64,000 bases of DNA from the NCBI GenBank assembly GCA_033439685.1, contig JAUEDM010000001.1, forward strand, positions 682,001-746,000. Reading direction: 5' to 3'. The position numbers and the translations under genes are program-made. The DNA is from Apodospora peruviana (lineage: Eukaryota > Ascomycota > Sordariomycetes > Sordariales > Lasiosphaeriaceae). The notes under the pieces are model-generated. The model was given only the letters and a program-made list of their open reading frames with translations, did not search any database and was not told the origin of the DNA. Position 1 is the stretch's first letter. The number at the start of each line of letters is the position of its first letter. Shown here piece by piece: positions 11,379-22,947 of the stretch.

Positions 11379-12545
11379 AGTTTCAGTCTGGGGTCATTGG
11401 ATGCCTGACATGGAGCCCTTGCTCGTGTCTTGCTACACAAGCACCTTTGTTCGTGGCCTCTGTGCGCCGATCAAGATTTTGGGGATGCCAGCGGAATACT
11501 CGGATAATTTGAGATATCTCTTGGACAAAAACCTTCGTGGAAATGTTTTATGTGGAGATTAGGAGAAGTGTAACAACTCGGAAGAAACCTGTTCCCATAT
11601 ATCGGAGACCTTCCTTGAATTGTGAATGAGTCGCTCTTAACAAGCCCCAGGGCCCGGCTTTATTTCTATGAGTAGAGGTGGTCTTGACCATCTCTTATAT
11701 AAATGAAGTATTCAACTATCTTAACCTCCAAAAATGGGGATAAATTCTGCCGAAAATAGATTCCACAACAGCAGATTCTCTATTTATTCTGTTTTATATA
11801 CGATCGTTTGTGTTGTATGATATTCTAATCTGATTTTGGTTGGGGGCACATGCGAGACCAGTGGGATGGATGGACAGAAAGAGAGAGATGCAGCAGCGAT
11901 TTACTTATCATGCGTAATATTTGGTGGGAATTCTAGCTAGCTAAGGTAGAGAGTGATCATTAGATGGATATACCATTCATTCCACGGTAAATAATCAACC
12001 TCTGGTGCCTTGTAAAAAGCCCCTGTGTGGACTTTTGATAATCAACTCATGGAGCCTAAAACTGCCTTTGGCAAAGTAGTTTAAGGGCTTTGTTGCATAT
12101 TCCCCAGCCCATATTCGGTCACTACCAGGCCTGTTGTAGGTACCAAAAGTTGATTGTTTACCGTGGAATGATGTAGATAGATACAGGTACTTACGTATCG
12201 GGGCCTGTTTCTTTCTTCGCGATGAAGTTGGAGAGATAGAGAGAGGTACCTAATCAGTCAAGTCACAGTCACTGGATGTACCTTTTGAACGAAGATTGCG
12301 TGAGGAGGAAATGTGATGATCTTTAAATAAAAATGCAACCTCTAAATACCCATCTTCTCGGCTTCTCCCATTTGATGGTTAGGTATGTTCCAGCGAGAGA
12401 GGCTCTGCATAGACGAACATAATGCCCATGCCCACCAACTAACTCCAGTTTGTTTTCGCCATCATCATCAATACTAGGGAAACATTTCCCATTCCTCAAA
12501 TCCGGTTGCTCATCTTGTTTCCATAACATCTGCAAGGTCAGTCTC
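11379..12545. other. Spacer, 3' side of csn7
   Basis: AT-rich sequence with a short open frame at 11368-11562 and little else. A GAGA-rich stretch lies near 11878. No gene is supported beyond the possible tail of the preceding unrecognised stretch. Confidence 0.45.
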
Positions 12546-13704
12546 CTACAACTTCCGCTTACTGGCCCTCTTCTTGCCGCCCTCGCCAGATTCTTCCTCC
12601 TCATCAAGCTCCATAGCCTCATCGATCTCGCCATGACCCCCACCACCATGTCCAGACGAAGAAGCAGCCATGCGCCCGCTCCCTCGCTTGCCATATCTCT
12701 GCGCCGCCGCCGACCCCGTCAGGGGGTTGTTCGACCCGCTGCTGCCGCCCGCTGCTGATGCTGGTGCTGGTACCGCTGCTGATGTTGTTGTGGACCCGTG
12801 TTTGCCGATGCCGAGGCTGCTTCCCGGGTAACTGAGGCCACCAACCGTCAGCATGCTGTTGTTGTTGCTGATGCTCGCGACACCACCGTCGGCAGCACTC
12901 GCAGCAGCGGGGACATGCCCACCCTTCTCTTCCTCCTCGACCATCTGTTCCATCTTGGCCGTCCAGCCGGCCGTCTCGGCGGCGCGGCGATCCGCCTCGG
13001 CGCGCACCGCCGACATCTGTTCCTCCAGCGATTGAAGAGTTGCCTCGCACCGGCCGGCCCAGGCGCGCAGACTCGAAAGCAAGCCGGTGATGGCGCCGGC
13101 TGCAGTCGCGACGTCCCGCAGCGCGGCGACGCTGTTGATTTGCACCAGCTGGTGTTTGGGATCGAGCTGTGCGTTGATCAGGCCGGCGTAGATGGTGCTG
13201 ATGACCAGCTCCTCGAGTTCTCGCGCGTTGGATAGGCCGAGTTTGGAGAGTAAAGGTCCGTAGGCGAGCGCCGGCGGGGTGGTTTCGTCATCGCCGTTTT
13301 CCTTGGCGAGGGTCAAGATGGAGAGCTGGCGGAGCTTGACGGTTTGGGCGTCGTTGAGAGGCGGAAGATTGCTCGTGGAGATGTAGGTGCCGTAAGTGCC
13401 GTAGCTGAAGATCTTGAGGAGGGTCAGGTAGGGCGAGAACTCGGCCGAAGAAGAAGCGAGGGCCTGGATCTGCGGGGCCTGGAGCAGTTCGGTGAAAAGG
13501 AAGGTGTTTGGTGCTGATGTCGCCCGGACGATGAGGTCTGCGGCGGCCCGCGGGGAAGTCGCGGATTTGGTGAGCGCGAGGAACGGCTGATTAAGAAGGG
13601 CTTGGTCAGTTTACATCCATGATAGGTAGACGGTCTCTCATAAGGATTGGATTGGCGCGACCAACCTCCAGCGCGTTGAGAGCATTTGTTTGCTCCATTT
13701 TCAT
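12546..13704 (-). CDS. csn7: COP9 signalosome subunit 7 (PCI domain)
   Basis: Two exons, 13704-13666 and 13586-12546, encode 359 residues. It starts MKMEQTNALNALE, and exon 2 continues PFLALTKSATSPRAAADLIV with an open frame. The PCI core is clear: LKIFSYGTYGTYISTSNLPP, LRQLSILTLAKE, YGPLLSKLGLSNARELEELV, then the winged-helix segment STIYAGLINAQLDPKHQLVQ, followed by a helix RCEATLQSLEEQM as in CSN7. CSN7 is a scaffold subunit of the COP9 signalosome, which removes Nedd8 from cullins. The C-terminal 120 residues are low-complexity (Gly/Ser/Ala), then acidic (MELDEEEESGEGG), ending in a basic KKRASKRKL that could be a nuclear signal. The splice donor GTTGGT is slightly unusual. Confidence 0.88.
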
Positions 13705-15504
13705 GGAAGGACTTTAGTTCCGCTGACGCAGTCGACGCAAGTTAAGATCGGGAGGGTGGGTGCGTTGTGACTTAACAATTAGAAAGCTGGGACTATTGCA
13801 AGTTAGTGTTGGTGGTGGTGGTGATGGTGGTTGGCTTGTCGTGATCCGCTGTAGCCTTGGTGGGACTAACTCTGGGTGCTGAATGCAAGGCTGAGGTCAC
13901 GAATCACTGAGCTTAGCGGGAGAGCTTAGGCAAGCCTGGTAAGGTCGCCCCCGGACGTGACGGATCAAGCCCCACCTCGCCTCATCGCTTGCAGTTGCCA
14001 ACGTGGCTTGAGGGTGGGACACTGGGCAGCCTCAACAAGGGAGGGACATTTTGCTGCCCTTTGTTACTGGGTTCTAGAAGTAATTCTAACATCTCTATGC
14101 GTGAGACGACAAACGGATACCGGCACTGGCTGGACCTTCCCAAACCGCGCTTTTAGACGCTCTGATGTTTGAATGTATCACGATGCTGGCTCTGGAGGTT
14201 AGACGCTTCGAAAGGCTGCGTCAGGTTTGTTTGAGCTTCGGGTTTTAGTCCCTTTGGTCGCTAGTGGTGGATATAAGGTGAAAACCCAAGGGTCGCGTGT
14301 TGGTTCGAAACCAACTGCTTTAGGCAAGTTACTCAGGGCAGAAATACAGTGTGACCTTTTAAGGTCGACACGGACCTGTCGATTCGGTGCCGGACTGCCC
14401 GACGATGCTCGTCCTTGTGAGGTGCAGAAGATGGCGTCGAGCCAAGAAAGCGGTTGAACAAGACTATCGAACTGTTCTATTTTAATTGAAAGAATATTGT
14501 AGAATGGTTTTTATACGCGGGAGATCAAGATTCAGCAACAAGATAATTGAGAGGTGGCATTCGCGCGATAATTTCGAGAAATAATATCCAAGACTTGACT
14601 TGCGGGCCATGTGGCCATCGGCAATCGTATCCGGATGAATTCGCTTGGCCGGTCTCACGGCAGATCGTGGAATGCCTCGAATGCTTTGCGCTTACGAATA
14701 CCAATCCCATCACGCCCCTTTCTCGTATCACCCCTAATGTGAGTAATTCAGGACTCACGAAATGCCCCGGACTTGGGAAATGCTGTAAGTCGTGTCCTCT
14801 TCACAAACGGCTCACGATGGACAGCTGAGAAGGCAGCATGGTGATAGCGCAATGCAGGAACACCATTGCCCCACCATCCCACCCGCAATATTGAAGGTCT
14901 GAGCAAGATATCTTTGGCCGCGATGCTACAGCGGCTGAATGGTGGTGGTCACTGTAGTGTAGTCTCGTGCCCCCTAAAATGATGACACAGTGCGCGTCTT
15001 GTTAGCTGGCGATCATCCCGTCTGGAATGAGACCCTGTGAGACCTTCACCAGTTCGGGCCTCGCAGCAGTTGGAAGCAGCGAACCCAGACGAAAACGCTC
15101 ACAAATCCACCATGAACTTCAGCCGGGCCGTTGCGACCCCTGCCAGTGTCCATCCACCCCCCATTCCCGACCAATACGCCACTTTCCACTTTCCCAGTGC
15201 ATCCGGACGCCGAAGAAATATAAGCAGAGCGCCATCGCCAGGAGTCAGCCAGGTCGCTGCTCTTGAACCCTTCTTCATTGCCAAGCTGGTTTCCAGTTTC
15301 ATCGACGTTATTTTACTTGCAAATGTTATAGCCTCAAGGGTAATCGCGATCCTGGATTGCATCGCGAATCGTCGTATCCACTTCCACTCTCTCGGGAGAC
15401 GCCGTCGCCGCCGATCACTATCTGCAGCACCGGCTCCGTCTGGTAGACACACATCAGCGCAGCGCGCTCAACCGACTACCTTACCGTTAAACGGCTTCGC
15501 CCAC
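13705..15504. promoter_or_regulatory. Divergent csn7 / copper ATPase spacer
   Basis: About 1.8 kb lies between two start codons facing apart. It contains a (GGT)-rich stretch near 13811-13832, a tRNA-like box pair at 14255-14312, and a frame open from 15037 into the ATPase first exon that I take as leader sequence. No separate gene is supported. Confidence 0.5.
14255..14312 (+). other. Degenerate tRNA-like pol III box pair
   Basis: TGGTCGCTAGTGG at 14255-14267 resembles a pol III A box. GGTTCGAAACC at 14302-14312 matches a B box and sits in a 5-bp T-arm-like stem (GTTGG/CCAAC). The acceptor ends do not pair and no proper anticodon arm forms, so this is not a functional tRNA. It could be a tRNA pseudogene or a SINE head. 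Confidence 0.3.
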
Positions 15505-18500
15505 ATGGCTCCCCAACACATCAAGGTCCCGCCGAGGGATGGGGCACAATCACTACCGGCACCCGCTGCGCACATGGCCACCACAACCCTCAAGGTGGAG
15601 GGCATGACGTGAGTTGCCCGTTATTCGCCGGCTTCCTGGTGAGCCAGGCACTGACAATATTCGCAGTTGCGGCGCATGCACATCAGCTGTTGAAGCAGGC
15701 TTCAAGGGCGTCGATGGAATTGGCAGTGTCTCCGTTAGTCTGGTGATGGAGCGTGCGGTGGTGATGCACGATCCCCAACGAATTACCGCCGACAAGATAC
15801 AAGAGATCATCGAGGACCGGGGATTCGATGCCGTGGTATTAGCTACAGACCTACCATCGCCAATGGTTACGACTCATCCAGCGTTTGCCGAATACACGGT
15901 CGACGATGGGCCGGCTATGATGGTCACGACAATCGCAATCGAAGGAATGACCTGCGGCGCCTGCACGTCAGCCGTCGAGGGCGGGTTCAAGGGCCTTTCC
16001 GGACTCAGACACTTCAGCGTATCACTACTCTCAGAAAGAGCCATTATCGAGCACGATCCGACGCTGTTGACCGTGGAGCAGATCACCGAGATAATCGAGG
16101 ACCGGGGATTCGGGGCGACCGTTGTGGAGAGCGTAGAGAAGGAGCCGGAAAGGGAACCAGTTACGGAGGCGAACGCTCCACCAGCGGCTACCACAACAAC
16201 GGTTGCGATTGAGGGCATGACGTGCGGTGCCTGCACCTCGGCCGTCGAAGAAGGATTCAAGAACGTCGAGGGTGTCTTGCGATTCAATATCAGCCTACTA
16301 GCGGAGCGCGCCGTCATCACCCACGATCCGACGAAGCTCCCTGCGGATAAGATCGCCGAGATCATTGAGGATAGGGGTTTTGACGCCAAGGTGCTTTCGA
16401 CTACCTCGGAAGCCGGCCACCATTCCAGTGGCACTTCGACGGCGCAGTTGAAAATCTATGGGAATGTGGATGCTGCCGCCGCCAAGACACTGGAGGACAA
16501 GCTGCTATCCCTCCCAGGCATCAACAGTGCGAGACTTTCTACCGCAACCTCCAGACTTACCGTCAACCATGTGCCGAGCGTCGCAGGGCTACGGGCTATT
16601 GTCGAAGCGGTCGAGTCAATGGGGCTCAATGCTCTCGTCGCGGACAACGACGACAATAACGCACAACTGGAGTCTCTATCAAAGACCCGCGAGATCAACG
16701 AGTGGAGGCGAGCGTTCAGGATATCATTGTCTTTTGCGATCCCAGTCTTTCTCATCAGCATGATTCTCCCCATGTGCGGACCAGCAGTAAATTTCGGGGC
16801 CATCAAGCTTCTTCCCGGTTTATATCTTGGCGACATTATTTGCCTACTTTTAACGCTACCCGTGCAGTTCGGCATTGGAAAGCGATTTTATGTTTCAGCC
16901 TGGAAGTCGGTGAAGCACGGCTCCCCGACCATGGATGTACTAGTCGTCCTCGGCACCTCCTGTGCATTCTTTTTCAGCATCATGGCCATGTTGGTCTCGT
17001 TCCTGATTCCGCCCCACACGAAGCCAAGCACCATCTTCGACACGAGCACCATGCTCATCACATTCATCACTCTTGGGCGCTTTCTGGAGAACCGCGCAAA
17101 GGGGCAGACGTCCAAGGCCCTCTCGCGGCTCATGTCCCTGGCTCCGTCGATGGCTACCATCTATGCGGACCCCATCGCTGCCGAAAAGGCGGCAGAGGGC
17201 TGGGACAGCGTTGCGCATTCTGGGGAGCCTAAGACGCCTAGGGATGGTAACGCGGCCGAGGAGAAGGTGATACCAACCGAACTTATCCAGGTGGGCGACA
17301 TCGTTATTCTTCGGCCTGGAGACAAGATTCCAGCGGATGGTGTGCTTGTGCGCGGCGAAACTTACGTGGATGAGAGCATGGTTACCGGCGAGGCCATGCC
17401 TGTGCAAAAGCGGAAAGGAAGCAACTTGATCGGAGGCACTGTCAATGGTCACGGCCGAGTCGATTTCCGCGTCACAAGAGCAGGGCGCGACACCCAGCTC
17501 AGCCAGATCGTCAAGCTTGTGCAAGATGCTCAGACTACTCGGGCGCCTATTCAGCGACTGGCTGACACTCTGGCGGGCATCTTCGTACCAGCCATTCTGT
17601 TCCTCGGACTCATGACGTTCCTCATCTGGATGATCCTCAGCCACGTGCTGGCCAACCCTCCCAAGATCTTCACCGAGGCGGCGAGCGGCGGCAAGATCAT
17701 GGTTTGCATCAAGCTCTGCATTTCCGTCATTGTCTTTGCGTGCCCTTGCGCGCTCGGCTTGGCGACTCCTACCGCCGTCATGGTCGGAACGGGTATCGGG
17801 GCCGAGAACGGAATTCTGGTCAAGGGTGGTGCCGCCTTGGAAACCGCGACCAAGATCACACAAGTTGTTCTGGACAAGACGGGCACGATCACGTACGGAA
17901 AGATGAGCGTGGCTAAGGCTAACCTCGTCGCCGTGTGGGAAGAGAACAACTGGCGTCGAAAGCTCTGGTGGACCATCGTTGGCCTGGCCGAGATGGGCAG
18001 TGAGCACCCTGTCGGCAAGGCCGTGCTGGCTGCCGCTAAGACCGAGCTGGGGCTGGATATCGAAGGCACCCTTGAGGGCAGCGTCGGCGACTTCTCTGCC
18101 GCTGTCGGTAGGGGCATCAGCGCGTACGTAGAACCAGCCACCTCGGTCGAGAGGACGCGGTACAAGGTCCTCGTGGGTAACGTGCGCTATCTCCGCGAGA
18201 ACAGCGTCGTGGTGCCCGAGTCGGCAATTGAGTCATCGGAGCAGATTAACACGGCTGCGGCCGCGACTCGTTCCAAGTCGGCATCCCACCCGAATGCGGG
18301 CACAACCAACATCTTCATCGCCATCGACGGTAGCTACGCCGGCCATCTGTGTCTTGCCGACACAATCAAGGAGGGCGCGGCAGCTGCGATTACCGTTCTG
18401 CACCGCATGGGTGTCAAGACGGCGATCGTGACGGGCGACCAGCGCAGCACGGCCGTCGCCGTTGCCGCGGCGGTCGGGATTGATGTGGATGACGTGTACG

Positions 18501-19111
18501 CCGGCGTCTCGCCGGACCAGAAACAGGCCATCATCCGCAAGCTGCAGGAGGATGGCGCGGTGGTTGCCATGGTCGGCGACGGCATCAACGATTCGCCTGC
18601 CCTGGCGACGGCCGACGTCGGCATCGCCATGTCGTCCGGCACCGACGTGGCTATGGAGGCAGCTGATGTTGTTCTCATGCGGCCTAATGATCTGATGGAT
18701 ATTCCTGCGGCGCTGCATTTGGCGCGCACCATTTTCAGGAGGATCAAGTTCAACCTCGCTTGGGCGTGCATGTACAACGTTATTGGTCTGCCGTTCGCCA
18801 TGGGCTTGTTTTTGCCGCTTGGGTATCATCTTCATCCGATGGGTGCGGGCGCGGCCATGGCGAGCAGCAGTGTCAGTGTTGTGGTGAGCAGTTTGTTCTT
18901 AAGGTTTTGGAAACGGCCGGGCTGGATGGATGCGGGCTTGTATGAGGAGAAGAGTGGGAAGATGATCAAGAGAAGGGGACGCGGGTGGGGTGTTGTTGAT
19001 GGGTTCTGGGTGAAGGTGCAGGAGGTGTTGTCATTGAAGAAGAGTAAGGAGGATGAAGGGTATGTGCCGTTGGCGAACTTGGATGGTGCTGAGCCGGGGC
19101 ATGTTGTATAA
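15505..19111 (+). CDS. ccc2: Copper-transporting P1B-type ATPase (Ccc2/ATP7 class)
   Basis: Two exons, 15505-15608 and 15667-19111, encode 1,182 residues. The 58-nt intron falls inside the first metal motif (GMT|CGAC). Three HMA domains carry GMTCGAC (Cys pairs near residues 36/39, 131/134 and 221/224). A fourth HMA-like unit (LKIYGNVDAAAAKTLEDKLL) has no CxxC. Then come membrane spans, the phosphatase loop DESMVTGEAMPV, the channel motif CPC (near 727), the phosphorylated Asp in DKTGT (near 771), SEHPVG, and the hinge GDGINDSPALATADVGIAMS. Such pumps load Cu(I) into the trans-Golgi for multicopper oxidases. I chose ATG 15505 because it lies just before HMA1. The same frame is open further upstream, but that part is Arg-rich and unlike the family. 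Confidence 0.93.
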
Positions 19112-20667
19112 GCGGTCTTTTTTTTTTTGTCTGGTGCTCTGGAGTTTTATGTGCTTGCCAAGGCAAGGAATTCTTGGTTGGGTCAAAGTCGAATCAGGTT
19201 CGCGATCGCGCTTTTACGTTTGTTCTTATCTCGTTTTGTTTTGGGGTATAGCTCAGCGAAGCAGGCAGGGGTTTCTTGGAAGTACTATCTTTTTGGGGGT
19301 ATTCATTGCTTTGTATATATATAAGGATATGTCTATATATGACACGAACAACTGTTCTACATCATCTGTTCTCTGGCATTTCCGCCTTCTGATATCTGAT
19401 GTAGGTATGGATTGTTTAGTAGAGTCTTGGTTGTTTACTTGCTCACTTGATGATCTAGACAGACATGATATACTGTCACCAGAGGTGCGCGAAGAGCCCG
19501 TTCCCTTCGAGGCAGTCACTTGGGTGAGGTAGGTAGATGGGGATTCAGTGATACATACCAGGTATGTACGGAATAGTAATGTAGGCAATCTCAATATTCC
19601 GTAATATATGCTAGGCCCGGCTGACCGTGCAGGAGAGTTGTGTGGGAGTGTGTCACCCGACTCTCTTTGGTTCTATCCCGGACGTCGGACATGAATGTTT
19701 CATTTGACCGAGGCCGAAGGCCGAACAATGTAGAGGCTGCTTTGCTTCGATTTGCTTGTTTTTTGTGTAAAGCATTTTGAGTCTTTCTTCATTACTGATA
19801 GAACCACTTATGTCTAGGTATTAACTTTGACAATGAACAATGAGTTGTATGAGCTATTAGTTTGAGCTACCACGAGAGACTGGTCACGGTGCTCACTCAG
19901 AAAAAAGAGAACGATAGCGACAGGACCTTTTTTTTATAATACGTGTAACGTATCGTAGGGTAATCACCGTTGCGGCACAGTTTAATACGCATAAGATGTC
20001 TCGCCGCACCATAAACCCGTCGAGTTTGGGGGCCAGGCGGAAGTCTGAGTGCAAGTCAGTCCCACGTATCTGACAACGAAAGAACGGTGTTTACGGGTTA
20101 TGGGATGAGAAGTTAAGGTACTTCAAATCCTCCAGGGCAAGTGGCGGCATCCGCTCTTCATCGTGTCCGGCACGCACCGAGGAATCTGCCGCCTGTAGAA
20201 AGCTGAGAATCCGCCAATTCTAGTATTCCGTACAACTTCAAAAGGCCCATTCGGGTTATGAAACGCGGGTTCCATGGTGGCTTGCATGCCGGTTCAAGAA
20301 CTTGTGCTACTCTTATGCTCATGATTCGAGAGTCTGGTGTTCTCTAATTAAAATGAGGCGACCTATAGAATCGACTGTATGTAGTTAAAAGCAAGTAACC
20401 CGAGTTCTTTTCGTTTCGCTTTTGAGCACAGCCATCGGCGAAGTACCTAGGTACCACAAACCGGCGGTTAGTGTTACACGAATCATAATATTGGAATTTT
20501 CCCTTGAATGGCGCAGCTAACGGTCTGTCGACCCTTCTCTGTCTCTCCTCTCTTGCCGTTCCCCTTGTTGGTTCTCACTGTACATTAACGGCTGGCTTCG
20601 TTCTTCCATTCCTATATTTACTTACTGACGAGGAACAAAAACGAGAGGTTGGATCCTGATTATATAT
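19112..20667. other. Spacer between copper ATPase and polyQ membrane protein
   Basis: About 1.5 kb with the ATPase 3' UTR (T9 run near 19117-19128) and presumably the promoter of the next gene. Open frames such as 19053-19532 overlap the end of the ATPase in another frame and have no domain. Nothing else is seen. Confidence 0.5.
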
Positions 20668-21648
20668 ATGATGGACAGAGATATACCCAAACGTCAAGCC
20701 AGTGCGGCGGGCTTGGAGCCCATGATGCACCATTCCGACCTCGAGGTTGCCAGCAGCAGCAGCAACCGTCATGTCCATCCTCAACAGCAGACAACCTACT
20801 CAGAGACACCAACATACTATCAAAGCACCGAAAAAGATTGGCAGCAGCAGCAGCATCAGCAACAGCAACAACAGCCAAAGAGAAGGATATTGGGACTGAC
20901 GGTGCCGGTGTTCTGGACGATTCTCATCATATTAGTCCTAATCGTCGCTGGGGCAATCGGTGGTGGAATCGGCGCCGGAATGGCTGCGTCAAAAAGCAAA
21001 AGTTCAACAAGCAGGTACGTACCGTGTACGTGGTGTGAAGGGGGCTTTAAGCTGTACATATATGGATCTTACAAACATTCGATATTTAGTAGTAGCGACT
21101 TCTCTTCAAACAATACAACATCAAATTCACCACCAGCAACAACCACGACATCTGCTCCCTCAATAACAACAGTCGTCGGCACCGGGCCCACGGTCTCGCC
21201 GGCACCGGTCGACGGCGGCGCGGGCTGCCCCAGCATCGACGGCACCAAATTTATACCCCTGAACGCGCAAGGTCAACAGATCGCCATCGACTCCAGCATA
21301 CCGTCACAGTCGTTTGCAGTCGAGTGCAACACCAACTACCCGTCGGGGGAGGCGTACGGCAACCCGTTCCTCTACGACATTATGATTTTGTATCTGCCGA
21401 GCCTGGACGACTGTATAGCCGCGTGCGCGTCGTACAACGCCATGTACACCCGTCCCCAGGTGTTGTTTGATGCCAATGCCGGGAAGGGCTTCTGTCGGAG
21501 CGTGACGATTGTCAAGAGTCCCGGGGAATATTGCTACCTCAAGAACGGGACGGCGACGAATAACACGTTTGGGAACCCGGGAGGGTTTACGAGTGCCAGA
21601 CTTATTGAGGATCCGACGGCGGCTACTCCTGACAAAATAAAGGTGTGA
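20668..21648 (+). CDS. PolyQ type II membrane glycoprotein, PAN/Apple-like C-terminus
   Basis: The frame is open throughout (326 residues). It also contains a good 75-nt intron (21015-21089, GTACGT..TTTAG) that is a multiple of three and, if spliced, gives 301 residues. The N-terminal cytoplasmic part is Gln-rich (two CAG/CAA runs after DW). One membrane span follows (VPVFWTILIILVLIVAGAIG), ending in a glycine stretch, then a Ser/Thr linker likely O-glycosylated. The outer domain has paired Cys and reads FAVECNTNYPSGEAYGNPF, LPSLDDCIAACASYNAMY, GFCRSVTIVKSPGEYCYLKN, an arrangement like fungal PAN/Apple modules. Its role is unknown; a cell-surface or wall-associated function is an inference from the layout. 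There is no cleavable signal peptide. Confidence 0.75.
   Translation: MMDRDIPKRQASAAGLEPMMHHSDLEVASSSSNRHVHPQQQTTYSETPTYYQSTEKDWQQQQHQQQQQQPKRRILGLTVPVFWTILIILVLIVAGAIGGGIGAGMAASKSKSSTSRYVPCTWCEGGFKLYIYGSYKHSIFSSSDFSSNNTTSNSPPATTTTSAPSITTVVGTGPTVSPAPVDGGAGCPSIDGTKFIPLNAQGQQIAIDSSIPSQSFAVECNTNYPSGEAYGNPFLYDIMILYLPSLDDCIAACASYNAMYTRPQVLFDANAGKGFCRSVTIVKSPGEYCYLKNGTATNNTFGNPGGFTSARLIEDPTAATPDKIKV
21015..21089 (+). other. Frame-neutral 75-nt intron candidate
   Basis: A strong GTACGT donor and a TATTTAG acceptor frame a 75-nt segment with no in-frame stop, so both spliced and retained messages can be translated. The 25 encoded residues (YVPCTWCEGG...) lie just after the membrane span and are unlike the Ser/Thr-rich surroundings, which favours splicing. 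Confidence 0.6.
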
Positions 21649-22290
21649 ACTAAGGGAGATATTTGTGGTGTTTTGTTGTGTTTTGTATGATGAGATGTTG
21701 TAAGGTACCTAATAATGTTGTGAGCATTTGAGACAAGTCATTTCTCTTCTGATATCCATTTTCCCATATTATGGCCTGTTTTCTATACAATATCTCACCG
21801 CGTATATATAAGGATGGCGCTTGATAAAAATGAGATTTATGAACCATCCATTTATTGATATTTGATTCCAAGTAAAGATTGCGAAAGAGACACGCGTTGT
21901 CAGGTGATGGATGCCTCTTGCTGCATGCGGAGAATTGATTGCATTCAACCAATGCATGAGGGACAATTGATCGGTCACACGAAAGCGGCCACCCTCCTTC
22001 GCTCCCTCGCTTTCGACCCGCATTTATTACCCGGGCATTGCGTCCGCCTTGACGCAACCTCATGGTCATTCTTCATCAACCCCGTGGATACAAAGTGAGC
22101 GACAAAGCGGCCAAAGAGCTGTGATATCATTTTTATAATCCAGAAGAAATTTAACCGATTGACTCTTGCAACCTTCTCCCTTCGTCGTTCGTGGTGTCTC
22201 ATCATCACCATCATCCATTGAGTGAGCCGTCGTCTCTCACTGAGATCACCAAACTCCAACAGCAGCCTCATATCAACAGACGCCGCCAAA
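21649..22290. other. Spacer before DUF1772 gene
   Basis: This holds the 3' flank of the polyQ membrane protein and the promoter and leader of the DUF1772 gene. Short open frames on both strands have no domain. No gene is supported. Confidence 0.5.
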
Positions 22291-22947
22291 ATGTCCACCA
22301 CCTACACCTCCACCGGCGCAACCGCCACCCACCAACTCACCCAAGCCTCCCTGATCCGCCTCCTCCAAATCGGCTCCCCCTTACTCACAGCCTTACTGTC
22401 CGGCCTCTCCCTCTCCACCTCGACTCTGCTGGTCCCCAGGCTCCTCGAGTCGCCTTCCCCCCTAATGCTAAAGCAATGGCACGCAACCTTCACCCAAGGC
22501 CGCAACACCATCGTCCCTTTGTCGGGCGCAGCCGCCGCGGGCTTTGCGTTCCTGGCATACACGCTCCGCAACGCAGGGTCCGTCGGCGGCAGTAACAAGG
22601 CCAGAGCCTATCTGCTGTCGGCAGCTTTGTGCGTTGGTATCGTTCCGTATACCGTGGTGGTCATGATGCCGACCAACCTCAAGCTGATGAAGAAGATGGA
22701 GGAGATGGAGCTGTACGGGACCGTCAACGGCAAGGCCAAGGAGGTCAACGTTGTCGTCGAAGGCCGCGATATTTCGGAGCGCGATGTGGAAGAAGTCCTT
22801 GAGGAGGCGGCTCAGCTCCAGCGGCAGCAGGCGAGGGAACAGGAGCGCGGCGCCAAGCAGTTGGTCGATCACTGGGCGACGCTGAACTTGGGACGCACTG
22901 CGTTTTTGGCCATTGCTGCTGTTGTTGGGCTTAGTGTTTCCCTTTGA
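22291..22947 (+). CDS. DUF1772 (anthrone oxygenase-like) membrane protein
   Basis: A single exon encodes 218 residues starting MSTTYTSTGATATHQLTQAS. The frame holds four hydrophobic spans: IGSPLLTALLSGLSLSTSTL, VPLSGAAAAGFAFLAYTL, YLLSAALCVGIVPYTVVVMM and, at the end, TAFLAIAAVVGLSVSL. TNLKLMKKMEEME follows the third span, and DHWATLNLGRTAFLAI precedes the last. Both are the usual DUF1772 signature (PTN..L and W..LN..R). Some members act as anthrone oxygenases in polyketide pathways, but most in fungi are uncharacterised. No polyketide synthase is nearby, so I infer no such role here. A charged insert rich in Glu/Gln (DVEEVLEEAAQLQRQQ) lies between spans three and four. Confidence 0.82.
   Translation: MSTTYTSTGATATHQLTQASLIRLLQIGSPLLTALLSGLSLSTSTLLVPRLLESPSPLMLKQWHATFTQGRNTIVPLSGAAAAGFAFLAYTLRNAGSVGGSNKARAYLLSAALCVGIVPYTVVVMMPTNLKLMKKMEEMELYGTVNGKAKEVNVVVEGRDISERDVEEVLEEAAQLQRQQAREQERGAKQLVDHWATLNLGRTAFLAIAAVVGLSVSL

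Noticed and set aside
15037..15504. N-terminal extension of the copper ATPase from upstream ATGs (15037 or 15112)
   Set aside because: The frame is open, but the residues are Arg-rich and unlike the family. The ATG at 15505 places HMA1 at the usual distance from the start.
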